Source: Odontesthes bonariensis
Lineage: Eukaryota; Chordata; Actinopteri; Atheriniformes; Atherinopsidae
DNA: 64,000 bases
Assembly (NCBI RefSeq): GCF_027942865.1
Contig: NC_134509.1
Span: 30,574,197 to 30,638,196, forward strand
Direction: 5' to 3'
The notes under the pieces are model-generated. The model had not been told where the DNA came from and did no database searches. It saw only the letters and a list, made by a program, of their open reading frames with translations. The translations under genes were made by a program, and so were the position numbers. Shown here piece after piece: positions 25,336 through 37,200 of this stretch. Each line of letters begins with the position of its first letter. Within the stretch, counting starts at the first letter, position 1.

Positions 25336-28300
25336 ATGCTGTTCAAAGTACAGTACAAAGGAAAGAAGAAATACGTCAAACTAAATGGAGCCTCACATTC
25401 AGAATTTCTCAAGGAGGGTAAGTTAATGTGTCTGCTTCTTGTAGCCTAAACAATTGAGAATGAGGAGTTGTCGTCATAGCACAGAGCCCCGCCCCTATCC
25501 GCCATGTTGGCAGAATGCTAGCGAGAAAACGCCGTTCTCTCCGTTAGTTTACATTGTACGCGTGTGTTTTTAAATCAGTTAGTGTTAACATTACGGAATT
25601 GCAAGAACATGCCTGGAAATCAGTGCTGTGTGAAGAACTGTTCCAGTACCTCACACAATACGTTTGGGAAACATAGGAACAACGAAATTCGTTATTTTAG
25701 GTTTCCTAAATGGATGCAGCATCAGGGAGAGCAGGTTTCTGACCTGACCAGGAGACGCCGGGTTGCTTGGTTGGCTGCAATAAGAAGAAAGGACCTTACT
25801 TTCGATTGCGCCCCTCCGTGGTTGAGAGTGTGTTCTCTGCATTTTCACTCGGGTAAGTTATCTAAAAATCTCTTTATGTTGTGGTCTCTTAAAGCTACGA
25901 AGTTACCTTATGTTGTTGCAACCGTTGTTTTACCGTTGTTTTACCGTTGCTGCCTAGCTAACCAGCGAACTGTTGCCTCTTCGAAAATGCTCAATTTGCA
26001 AACTGTTGCCTCTTCGAAAATTAATGTTAACTACCCCCTAATGTGGTTAATGTGTTAATGTGTACCCCCTCAGCCCTTTAGTCATACCATGAGCAGCGTT
26101 ACCCTCTCAGTCTGTATCTTTATTTTGCATGTGTTCTGTGATGGGTTTGCCATTGATTGCATAGATTTTTTCATAAACTATTTATTCTGTTGTAGGTAAG
26201 CCATCATATGAGATGTTGGAGAACCATCCTGACTGGACACCATCCCTGCAATTAGGCCACAATCATGTTAAAGAGACAGATGTAGCGCGATATCAGCGGC
26301 AAGTACAGCGCAGGACCCAGCATCTGGAGCAGCAGCCGCCAGCCCAGGACCAGCAGCTGCCTCCATCGCCAGCCCAGGACCAGCAGCTGCCTCCATCGCC
26401 AGCCCAGGACCAGCAGCTGCCTCCATCGCCAGCCCAGGACCAGCAGCTGCCTCCATCGCCAGCCCAGGACCAGCAGCAGCCTCCATCGCCAGTCCAGGAC
26501 ATGGGATGTGGACTCTGCACATCTAGACGAGATGTTATCAACAGTCTTATGGAAGAAAACAGAGAGCTGAAGAGGGAGCTTGATGAATATCGGATGAATG
26601 AGAACTTTCTGAGTGGTGACGATAACGCAGTGAAGTATTACACGGGGCTTCCAAACTTTGCATTGTTCCAGACACTTCTACTCACCCTCACTCCATATCT
26701 GCCTCAAGGTCGGATGAAGAAGCTCTCACCCTTCCAGCTTGTCCTATTGACTTTAATGCGCCTCAGACTAGACCTTCCAACACAGCACCTCAGCCATCTG
26801 TTTAGAGTACACAGGACAACAGTCGGCGATGCCTTTCACCATACCCTTGGAGTGATGTACGCACAGCTGAGTCCATTGGTGCTCTGGCCAAGCAGGGAAT
26901 GCTTATTGACCAGTATGCCACACGAGTTTGTGGAGTCATTTGGGAAAAATGTGGCTGCCATTGTGGACTGCTTTGAGGTGTTCATCGAGAAACCCTCAAA
27001 TGTACTGGCAAGGGCACAGACTTTCTCTCAGTACAAACACGCATACACCATGAAATACCTAATTGTGATCACGCCCCAGGGTGTCATTTCCTTCATATCT
27101 AACGGGTGGGGTGGGCGCACAAGTGATAAGCATATAACTGAGCAAAGTGGTTTTCTGAACAAACTGTTACCAGGTGACATTGTGCTGGCAGATAGGGGCT
27201 TTAATATAAGAGAGAGTGTGGGTATGATGTGTGCTGAAGTGAAAATACCTACATTCACAAGGGGTCGTGCACAGCTGGAGGCAAAAGATGTGGAGGAGAC
27301 TCGGGCCATAGCACATCTCAGAATTCACGTAGAGAGGGTGATTGGTGTTGTGCGCAACAAATTCAGATTTTTACATTCAACTGTACCTGTGCACATGCTG
27401 CTCAAATGTGAGGGTGAAAACCTAATGCCTTTAGATAAGATTGTCACTGTTTGCTGTGCCTTAACAAACATGTGCAAAAGTGTTGTTTGAGTTAATTCCT
27501 CATTGTTCATTACTTTTGAATTTGTTTGAAATAAATGCTTGAAACAACTTGATATGGCTTAACAATGTTTATTAACAGAACAGGAAAAAAGAATAAGGGC
27601 GCAAGGTGCAGAATGCAATATACCTCTAGGAAAAGTTAACAGTGCAAAAGAACATGTGTGCAATCAAAATATAAAAATTTCCAGCATGTAAACATTGACA
27701 ACAAGCAATAATAATACAATAATACTGTTACTAGTGCAAAAGAACGTGTGCATTCAAAATATAAAAAATTCCAGCATGTAAACATTGACAACAAGCAATA
27801 ATAATACAATAATACTGTTACTAATGCAAAGGAACAAAAAAACACTATTCAGCACAAGAAGAGCAAAACCATGGCGTGTCAGCGGAGGGTCTGTCCACAA
27901 CTTGTCACCTTTCGGCGAAATTCGCCGTTTTGAATCCCAAATGGGTCACTTGTGTGATTCGTGTAAAAACGCAATTTTTTATTTTTTATTTTTTTGGGGG
28001 GGGGGGGCGAGGCAATGCACCTGTCTCTAACCGGAAGTCCCCCGTACGTGAGATGCACACACAATACAGACGACCAGCGTCTGCTAGGAAGCACCAATCC
28101 TAACAGGTAGAAGTGCTTCTGCTACTTTCACCACTTCAACCAAACAACACAAACGGTATCATGTGAGAGCAGAGACTCCGCTGATTACAAAGATATGTGT
28201 CTCACCGATGCGATGAAAACTCGGCGAGCCAGCCCCCAAAGAGTAGCAAAAAAAAAATCCACAAAACGATACAGCATGTCTTATCTTTGCTGTTTTGTGG

Positions 28301-31300
28301 TCAAAAGTTATATTAAAGTTATATTCCAGCGCGAAAACGCTGCTAATGTCTACTGCTATGTCTCTGCTTCAGTTTGAAATCAGTCACGAAGGTCCTGCTT
28401 GTTTACATAAAGACAAAGGGGCTTTAAAGGGGAGTGTGACCTCTTGGTGCGATATACTATCTTTGAGTTTACTTCACTAGGGGGTCAGTATCTTGTCACC
28501 TTTTTTATCCCTGATGAGTTTGCACCCCTGTATATTGTGTTCTTGGGAAATGAACTTGTTTTCCCACTTTGTCTTGTGTCTGTGGTGGTAGTAAGATGAA
28601 CAGTAATGCACCCCAAACTTCATTTATTTTTTTTCTCTGTATTCAAAGCTAAAATGAAGTTCAGTATACCCAATGAAAAAGACATGTATGTGCTGGATGA
28701 CACTGGAACAGAGGTCGATGAAGAGGTATTCAGTGACATTCTGGAGGAAAAAACAGACATCCTGTGGACAATTGTCGACACTCTTTCAGTCACTGGTAAG
28801 TGGTCATTTGATGAAATTGTACTTTTCAAAGTTACAGTATTATCATGTGATCATTGAAATTGACGTAACTATACAAAAATAATTAGATTAAGTTAGACAG
28901 AATTTGCCTTTTATTGTTTTCAGAACTGATCCATTTACCTATGAAACATGTCGACTGATAAGAATACTGACCTGAGCACTCAGTTATCAGCTATTAGACT
29001 GTCTGCCATGGCCTGAATTGCTCAAAATGTGGCCGTATCAACCACTATTGTTAGCACTTCTTTAATAGATCAGAATGCTAAATTCACAGAAAAATTGCAG
29101 ATGGGGGGGGTATGGCTTGGCTGCAGCTAATCCTTATCACCTTCTTTCAGTTTAAACTCTCAGTCAATTCAAGAAACCATACCTAACTAATATTTTTGAA
29201 AATGATGTGCTCCATCTTTTCAGACTCTCCTGCATCTTCATGCACGGACACCTTGTCACTATCATCACGCTCATCCGAGAGTGATACTTTTCTGATGTCT
29301 CCAAAAAGACAGCACATTGATGACACCTTTCTGATGTCTCCAAAAAGACCATGCATTGATGATGACATCCCAAAGTCCCGAAAGAGTCAGCATATTGATG
29401 ACAGCTCTTCACAGGCCAAAGAGGTGAGTTTTTTTGTACATTCTTTTGCCAAGTTCTAAATGTGTTTTTGACATCAGTTTTTTGTTTTGTCTTATTTTTA
29501 CTTGTTTTCAAGCTTGTCAAGAGAGTTCTGGAACAAAAGCCTGGAGGGGAGAAAATACTTAAAGAATATGCAACTAAGGGAGAGATGAAGGATCGAACAC
29601 GCCGTGAACTTGTCAACATTGTTGTTGCTGATATGTTGGAAAAGTATGGGTAAGTCAAATACTCCTTGTACACGATGCAGTCAAGAGCATATTCATAGTG
29701 TTTGATTGCAGACATGTTGTTTATAAAAAACAGGTGATTGTAATCAAATGAGATTATCAGTACAACCATGGCCAGTAAACTGTGGTCTTGTGCCACATGG
29801 CTAAGTTATTTCATATATACAGATATTCTAATCTAAATGAATCATTACCCATCTTCAAGACACACGCAGCCTTATAGATTTAGTCAGTCCATGCTACTTA
29901 TATACTTATATATTGTTTACTAGTTTATTTGAGTTGACCTCAGAGTCCCCATTGTAAATTGTCATACAGCTTTTTTCCCTGTCAATGCAACCTATCATTT
30001 ACCCCCACAGAAGTGCTCCGCCAAAGGACAAAAGAACACAATATGCATTGGGGATTGTAACACTGTTCCCTGCTCTGAAAGATCCCTATTCGAAAAAGGG
30101 CTATGTGAGTATATATTTTAACGAGAAGTTTACCAACTTTTCAAATTATAATAATAAAAAATATTGTTTTTCATAGGAGCAATAGACATAGAGGTTTTTC
30201 TTGATCAGGCAGTAAGGAGGGCAATTAACATTCTCGAAAATGACAGCAAATTCAGGACTGTGTTAAGCTCAATATTTTGTTTTTAAATTTTGTTGATGAA
30301 TGAATAATGTTTTGATGTATTTTCATCGTATAGTTTCTTTCACCAGGTGTCTTACCATGCTCAAATTTCTTAATTTATTTTCAAATTTGTTTTTAGGAGC
30401 ATTTCTTTGATGCAGATAGCAACGAGGGCTACATTGCCTGGAAGCTTAAAAACACACAGCGAGAACTCAGCAGTGGCCGTAGCAGTGGAGTTCGGAGAAG
30501 GAGCTCTCAAACCTCAGACAGCAGTGGACCAGAGTTGGAGAGGAAAGTGACTAAAGAGCAACAGCTGGAGGGAGACCAGTGCTGCGAGGCCATATCTCTA
30601 CTGAAACACAGTACAGATAAAGAACAGATCTTCATGAAAATGAGAGCAACCTTCCAGCACAGACAAAAGTTGATCCATGATCCAGAGCGATGCAGCACAG
30701 TGCTTACAGTTTTCCCAAGGTTCCTTGACACAAAAGGCCTTGTAAGTTCACATTAATTAGGTTGATAATGTTTTTTTCCATCAATAACAGCTTTGTAAAG
30801 ATGAAAGTGGTACCTTCCTTCCATTGCCACCATCATCAACTACACATGCACTTGCTTGCACTTCCTCCCCTTTAGGTTCTACAAGACTTTGAGCTGTTGT
30901 TTGGAGCAGAGACTTCATCAAAATTCTTGGAGAAATGGGGAACACTCCTGAAGGCGAAAGTAATCGAACAAGCCAAAAACCTCAGCAAAACCCCGCACCT
31001 TGACTATCTCATTCAGTCTGCAGACGAGAACCCTGATGAGGATGGAGATGAGGAGGTCCCAGGTAAGTGACATAAATGAATTCCCTGTGTATCTCCACCC
31101 ACCATTTCAAATGTTGTCTTATTGTGTTGACAGTGATGTGGTTGTGCTGATAGTATTTTTTTCAAGAGCCTGATGAGTGTTGATATTGATTTGTCAGGTG
31201 CATCTCATACTGAAGTTGAGTTTCTCATCCCCTCTTCTCAGGTTGGGATAGTGACATGGCCTCAGTCCTCCTGCTTGTCTACCTCCTGCCACCAAGTGGA

Positions 31301-32278
31301 AAGAAGGGAGCCGTGAAGATCAGTATCCGGGAAGCTGTGGATCGCGTAGTGAAGTTTCATAAGGTCAGTGTATCCTGATTTCCATTTTGAAAGCATCCAA
31401 TATCAACGAGTGGAATTCACATTCCAAAAACAAACAAATGTTTTGACCAATTATCATTTCTGTTGATACAGAGGAACTTACCCAAGTGCATTTTCACATG
31501 GTGGGGTAGCACGACAACATACTCAACATAAGTAAATCTCAGCCAGGAAATATCTGGATCTAAGAATATTGTTAAGAGGGTTGACTTAATCTGTTCTTCC
31601 ATAATTCCTCTGTCTAGACAAACTTTTCCACAAATAATTTATAAATGTAAATGGCAATAAATATAATATCAGCACATTTTTATAATAATGGTATCAATAG
31701 CAATAGATATAAACATCTTTATATAATAACTTCATAAATAGCAATAAATACAAACATATTTCTATACTAACTTTATAAAAAAATAAATAGCAATACATAA
31801 AAACATTTTTTATGATATTATAAATAGCAAGTCACATAAATACGTTTTCTTTTTTTTTCTTGAAATCCTCCAACTGTGCTGTCAGATTTCTGACTTTGCA
31901 ATAAAAAAAAGATGTATAGTGTAGTAACACTTTTGTGTTATCTTGCAGTCGGGCCGAAGCCTACAAGAACACTCTGGTCCAGCCCAGCGGAGGCAGCCCT
32001 ACATCCTGGCAGTTGGCATCACAAGAAAAAACATCCATGATTACTACATTGCGATGGATGGGGAGCTCCTTCCCTGCAAGGCCGGGTCTTCCCTTTCAGC
32101 CTTTGATGAACTGTTCAAGACGCATTATGTGTTTGGGATCTCCTATGACCAGGCCTTAAACAGCCTGTACACATTTGTGCAAACCACTGTCTACAATATC
32201 GATGTGGGGCTTTCTCGCGAAACTCCCAGAGTCAAGGACCTCAGGGCAAAGCTCCTCAACTCAAGTTGTGATGTATAA
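25336..32278 (+). CDS. Uncharacterised protein with CIDE-N/PB1-like N-terminus and SAMD3-like C-terminal region
   Basis: Ten exons, all GT-AG and phase-consistent: 25336-25417, 28649-28795, 29224-29423, 29513-29649, 30011-30104, 30397-30741, 30876-31062, 31242-31363, 31949-32278 give 547 residues (nine coding; any UTR exon is not placed). Residues 1-75 (LFKVQYKGKKKYVKL, then KFSIPNEKDMYVLDDTGTEV, DEEVFSDILEEKTDILWTI) read like a CIDE-N or PB1 ubiquitin-like interaction domain. Residues about 77-140 are Ser-rich with a duplicated FLMSPKR..ID unit. From about 145 on (VKRVLEQKPGGEKILKEY, RTQYALGIVTLFPALKDPYS, DSDMASVLLLVYLLPPSGKK, then QPYILAVGITRKNIHDYYIA and YTFVQTTVYNIDVG) it matches my memory of multicopy fish proteins named 'SAM domain-containing protein 3-like'. 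No catalytic motif is evident. The transposase gene lies wholly within intron 1. A poly(A) signal AATAAA lies near 32514. Function unknown. Confidence 0.7.
25609..27490 (+). CDS. THAP + DDE (DDE_Tnp_4-type) transposase, ISL2EU/IS4EU-like
   Basis: Two exons, 25609-25852 and 26196-27490, joined GT-AG in phase 1, give 512 residues. The start ATG directly precedes the THAP zinc finger (PGNQCCVKNCSS, RYFRFPKW, AWLAAIRRKD, RVCSLHFHSGKPS). Then come a proline/glutamine linker with a five-copy ten-residue repeat (residues about 130-180), a short coiled coil (NSLMEENRELKRELDEY), and a helix-turn-helix (LSPFQLVLLTLMRLRLDLPT, HLSHLFRVHRTTV). The IS5-like catalytic core follows: first Asp in IVDCFEVFIEKP, then YSQYKHAY-type context (FSQYKHAYTMKYL), SNGWGGRTSDKHIT, second Asp in IVLADRGFNI, and Glu in RIHVERVIGVVRNKFR. 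All three acidic residues are present and the frame is open, so the enzyme may be active. PIF/Harbinger transposases share the DDE_4 fold, but the N-terminal THAP favours ISL2EU. An AATAAA at 27531 follows. Confidence 0.88.
26341..26490 (+). repeat. In-frame 30-bp minisatellite, five copies, in the transposase linker
   Basis: Five head-to-tail 30-base units (agcccaggaccagcagctgc + ctccatcgcc) encode PAQDQQLPPS repeated. The fifth unit has one change (cagcagcag). A degenerate sixth begins at 26491. The length keeps the reading frame. Confidence 0.97.
27641..27823. repeat. 92-bp tandem repeat, two copies, behind the transposase gene
   Basis: The unit starts agtgcaaaagaac and includes ccagcatgtaaacattgaca and acaagcaataataatacaat. 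The second copy differs at a few positions. A run of G (about 27996-28007) lies further right. Confidence 0.9.
31620..31850. repeat. Degenerate AT-rich tandem repeat in the last intron of the CIDE-N-like gene
   Basis: Words like ataaatagcaataaata and aaacatctttatataa recur loosely about every 60 bases. It is low complexity and non-coding. Confidence 0.6.
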
Positions 32279-32935
32279 ATGCTTTGTTTGCCTGTGCATG
32301 TTTTTGTGTAAGAAATGTGTTACGAAAGTGATTGCCCCCTTTTTGTTTTTCATCTTTTTTTTTTTAATTATTTTTTTATTATTATTATTTATTATTTTTG
32401 CAAAAATTGATTTTACAGGGTTTTTTTTGCACCATGGCTTCTAACATAATATGTCCTTGTAACAAGAGTTAACTTCCATAACAAGACAAGATACTTGTTG
32501 GGATGTATTGTAATAATAAAGATATTATATTTCAGGAAACTTTTGTGAGGACTACTAATTCTTTAAGTGTTAACAATTCACCTCAAAAGTGTTTGGTGTA
32601 CACCAGTCATAGAGTACATTCTCACTCTGAGTGTTAAATAATCAGCTCTGCAAAGTGCTACAAATTACTAAACTAGAGTATATATTTTTACTCTCTGGGA
32701 GCTTTAGGATTACACTGCAAGTGTCACAAAGCACTGAAGTAGAGTCTAAAAGTACCAGTGACGGAGTAAAATTGTACTCTCAGAGGGTTCAAATGTAACT
32801 CTTTATTTGGAGTATATTTTTCACACTTTTGGTGGAGTTCAGTGAACACCAAACTCTTGGACCTATATAAGCACTGAAACTGGAGTTAAATGTACTCTTA
32901 TAGAGTACAATACAAACTGGGATTTTTGCTGTGTA

Positions 32936-34220
32936 GACTAAGCCTTTCTGTAAAAGCTGAGGTTACATTTTCTCACGTGAGAAACAATAGCACAAGACTT
33001 AAACACAAAACAATTGTGAAATATGAGAACCAACTTTGGGTTTATTACTGGTCAATTAAAAATTAATAATTTGTAAGGATTTAAATTTAATCTCATTATT
33101 ATGAGAATCATTTCTATAACCTCAATATTTTTGTTCAATAACCAGAACTTAACTGTGGCATTAGTAGATCAGAACAAAACCCAGAATAATTGAACTAAAG
33201 TCCTTCAGTATAGAAGATGACCCATTGAAAAGAGGAATGAGGGTGTTTTTTCCTTTTTATTTTCAACTTGAAAAGTGAGTGAAAGGAAGTTGTGCAAGGG
33301 AAATTATCACCTTATTAGGTGAACTTGTTTTGGACCTTGTCATCCCTTTACACCAGCTTTCACAATTCATTTGAAAGTTAAACTGATGTTTTATGGTATG
33401 TTAAATACCATACGATAAAAAAGAAGAAACCCTAAAAAATTGGCAAGTTTGAGTGTCAGTTGTCCCTCTGAAATAGTGAAAAAGCAAACTATAGAAGTTT
33501 AGTTTACATTTTTCATTTGAATTTCTTTCATTTCAGCTGGCAAAAACACAAGATCAACACATTATTCTGTGGGGCTAAATATAAATTAAAGTAAAATTTA
33601 ATCTCACAAATAGAATTTCTCCTCTAAATACAGAAAAAAAAACATTCCAAAAATCCACTGCACTGTCTATGTTGGATGATGGACATGATCTGTGCTCGTT
33701 ATACCTCTATAATAACACAATATTTTATTCTTTACTCAGGACAGCTGTCCGTTTCCCCACTGTGAATCATGATGATTATCATAAGGACATCAATATATAC
33801 CTGTCTGCATTTATACGGTCATCTCCAAGCTGTCGATATGCTTGACATTTTATCTGTGTTGAGCATTCCTTCTCATTACACAGGATCACAGAAGGCTGTG
33901 AATGTTCTTCACACAAACATTGAATTAGATACTATGACCCTTCCTACTGGAGACACCACAAACACAAATCAATTATGAGCCACAATAAAATGATTACTTG
34001 TTTAAATGTTTGACAGCAAACAGCAATTGATTGGTAACAAGGTCAAACTCAGCATTAATGATCATTAAAAAGTTTACCTGCCATATTTCTTAACTAAGCA
34101 ATTACATTTATTTAAAAATCTGTCAAAGCAGAACTTAAGAATTGTTTTTCCAAGCAAACATCTCTTGCTAAAAATGGTAAATAGATCAAAACTTTTTGTG
34201 CTCAATATACAGAAGATTCT
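32936..34220. other. Non-coding DNA between the mobile unit and lectin gene 2
   Basis: AT-rich sequence without recognisable exons or repeats. The 3' UTR of lectin gene 2 (read leftward) should lie in its right part. Confidence 0.5.
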
Positions 34221-34223
34221 GTC

Positions 34224-37200
34224 TTAAACATTCATTTTCTTTTCACAGGTGAAGAAGTTCTCATTTGTGCAGGGGGCATCATTCCAGCTGGTTTCGTAGT
34301 TGTAGTGCTGTACTTCTGCACAATCTTCAACTCTGCCTTTGTAATTGTTAGGTTCTCCAATGTACCAGTAGCTGAAACAAAAAACAAATCAAGAAACCTT
34401 TAGCAAAGTAGACCAGTTAGCACACAATCAATGAAGAAAACACAGCACGTGACCAACAACAGTTGAATTATTTTTTCTACATACACCTTTGACATAGTCA
34501 TGGAATGATTGAAATGGATTAAACAGTAATGTGTGAACCTTCTTGTCAGTGGTGTCCCATCCACCCATTTCCAGAGGCCTCTCTCTCTTTCAGTAAGCCC
34601 AATCCACAACACCTTCTGAGGCTTTCTTGTGAATACCTTGTTCATAAAAAAACAAATAAGTTATCAAACATTTAAAAGGTGACACATCATCCAGTACTTT
34701 AGTGCACTTACCTTGTACTCCCTACCCCTTCTACTGCCCTCTATGCCTGCACTCTGTTTCTACACCGTCATCCCTGTCACCTCTGACAGAGCCTGACTAG
34801 TGGTTTTCCTTCTATGTATCTTGTTGTTAGCTTTGATGTTAGCTGTAATGTTATATCCTCATCTGTAAGTCACTTTGGATAAAAGCTTCTGCCAAATGTA
34901 TAAACATAAACATAGTATTTTTTTTTTTTAATTGTTGAATTGTTGGGCTTGTTTGGGTAAGGATGCATTACACATGGCTTTTTGTTGTGATTTTGTGATA
35001 CATGAATAAAACACAATTTTTACTATTTCCTAGAGCAATTATTCAGACATTAGTGTGTATACACCTCTTCTTCTTTGCTGTTGATGATCACCAGGTCTGC
35101 CCCTCTTCGCCAACAGTCATATCGACTGTTCTGCCAGGTTTTCTTGATTGTAGAAACATAATAGAAGCTACCTCTGAAGTACGTCCACCCGTCCTGTGCA
35201 TACTGAGCTGTTGTCAAAAAGAAAGATCATGTTGTAAGTGCAATGATAAGCAATATCACAAAACTTTTGCATGATATACATATGTATATATATTTCAATC
35301 TAAATTCTAGTTCTTAAGTTAAAAATTTATCTAAAAATGTTTTTCCATTGTCCAAAATGTCCATTGTGCTGCTTTTGAGACACTCCTGATTTCTGACCTG
35401 ACTTTAAATCATCTAAAATATTTGATAAACACAAATGAGAGACAAAAAATAAAGAAATCAACATGTCTCTCTTCTTTTGAACATTTTACTTAAACAATAT
35501 GAATGTCATTATGGAGCTTCAGTTACTGCCTCACACTAACCAAAGTCATTTACTTTCTTCTTCAACTCGTCTCTCTCTGTAGTCAGTGAAATCCTCTGCG
35601 AAGCTGCCACAGCAGAAGAAAGAAATTAATTTGATGATGAGCACATTTCATCTTATATATGCCCAATGCCCAAAGTAAAAGTGCAATGGAACTAAAAGCA
35701 GTTTAATTGTTAGCACTGTGGCAACATTTCTGATAACATATCAAAGTTTCAATCAAGGCTAACTAGATAATAAAAACTGACTTGAATTGAAAAAGTGCAT
35801 TAAACCCTTCAATACTCAAAATGTTGAGTTGAGAATATTTAAACTGACAGTAGCGTCTCGTGCATTGATCCTTCAGGCAAAACAAAAGCTTCAGTGTAAA
35901 TCCATTGTTGTCAGATTTTTATGGAGATGGCACACTTTTTTTTCCCTTCTGTCTGGTGGTTTCTTGCACAACGTCATACATACAAAGAGGTTTAAACAAG
36001 TACTTTATGGTATGATGAAGACACTTTGGCTTTGGGCATTTATCGGCATCATAATAAAACATGTCCCAAAGACCATTTTTAATCAGGCAAGTATGAAACT
36101 AAAAACAATAAATAATAATAAAGCTCTACAAAAGCACACTTATAAATTGGTTAATGGATGAATGTATCTTCAGTTACTGCCTCACACTCACCAAAGTAAT
36201 TTACTTTCCTCTTCAACTCGTCTCTCTCTGTAGTCAGTGAATTCCTCTGCAAAGCTGCCACAGCAGAGGAAAGGTGAAGTCATTTACATGTTGATAAAAT
36301 TATATTCTAATCACCCTAATATCAAAGGAACAATTCCACATTCGCTTGTGAGACAAATTCAAACTGTCACACAACTGGTTTTATGAAAAATGAAAATGGT
36401 ACAGCAATGTGTGTTTGAAAGTATCATCACTGAGGCTGGGGTCAGTGAATGCCAGCTGCAACGAAGCATGTTACGCATTATCGAGAAGGCGCTGTGAATC
36501 AGCTTCCAAAGCAGTGATTGGAGTTGTTGAAAGAATTGGTTATGCAACACACAGGCAGATACAGCCCCGCCCCAACCTTTCTGAATTGCTTTACTGGCAT
36601 CAGATAAATAATAAGCAAATCTTACATGCACATATGTAAAGACAACCAGGCAATTTTACAGCTCCAAGATGTGGTTCTGTTGAATTTTAGTGTTTGTAAA
36701 TCTCTCCAGTTACACATTTATCACTTCATATATGAGTTAAGGTTGTTTATAGTTAAATAATCACATTTATAAAAGAATATATATATGCATTATAAAACCT
36801 TTCCTGAATACTGTTTTCTTTTTTATGTGATGTATGATATAAAACATTACATACAATTGTACATGTTTACTTAACTTCTATTTTGTCTGTGGTCTTATAT
36901 TTATATTTATACTTATATTATATTATACTTATATTTGCAGACTGAGCATGTAGAGTATTGATTCAGATCTACAATAAAAATTTAAACGAAGTTTATCTTT
37001 CAAACTTACTGCAAGTATTTACCCTCCTGGTCAGCTCATCTCTTTCTACTGTGAGTCTTCTGGATTTCACCTCATTGCCTGAAAAACAATTTATTGCATT
37101 TTTAAAAATTCTACTTAACCTGCTATTTTGTCATCATTGTAGTATCATTGTAGATTAGTGCTCATTAATGAGGCTGATATAGCATTTGAACCTTGCTCTA

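Larger units (their letters stand above)
23903..32935. mobile_element. Candidate 9-kb TIR-bounded element with two spliced genes
   Basis: The left edge reads TACACAGCAAA at 23903. The right edge, reverse-complemented from 32935, reads TACACAGCAAA followed by AATCCCAG. AATCCCAG also occurs near the left end after a 13-base offset. TA next to CACAGCAAA on both sides fits a TA target duplication. Sub-terminal DNA on both sides is rich in agtgtta and gagtac words, as in dispersed fish repeats. Inside are the THAP-DDE transposase gene and the CIDE-N-like gene on one strand, plus a nested Harbinger derivative. THAP-bearing ISL2EU/IS4EU elements are known to use TA targets. The boundaries are a hypothesis; the ends could belong to two smaller elements. 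Confidence 0.4.

Noticed and set aside
26268-26541. Minus-strand repeat proteins (GLAMEAAAGP units)
   Set aside because: Antisense reading of the 30-bp minisatellite inside the transposase gene.
29164-29796. Minus-strand ORF of 210 residues
   Set aside because: It lies antisense over exons 29224-29423 and 29513-29649, whose splice sites and phases fit the plus-strand gene; no recognisable domain.
32540-32935. Extra exon or gene behind the CIDE-N-like gene
   Set aside because: The stretch is full of gagtac/agtgtta words, has no long frame and looks like the sub-terminal part of a repeat.
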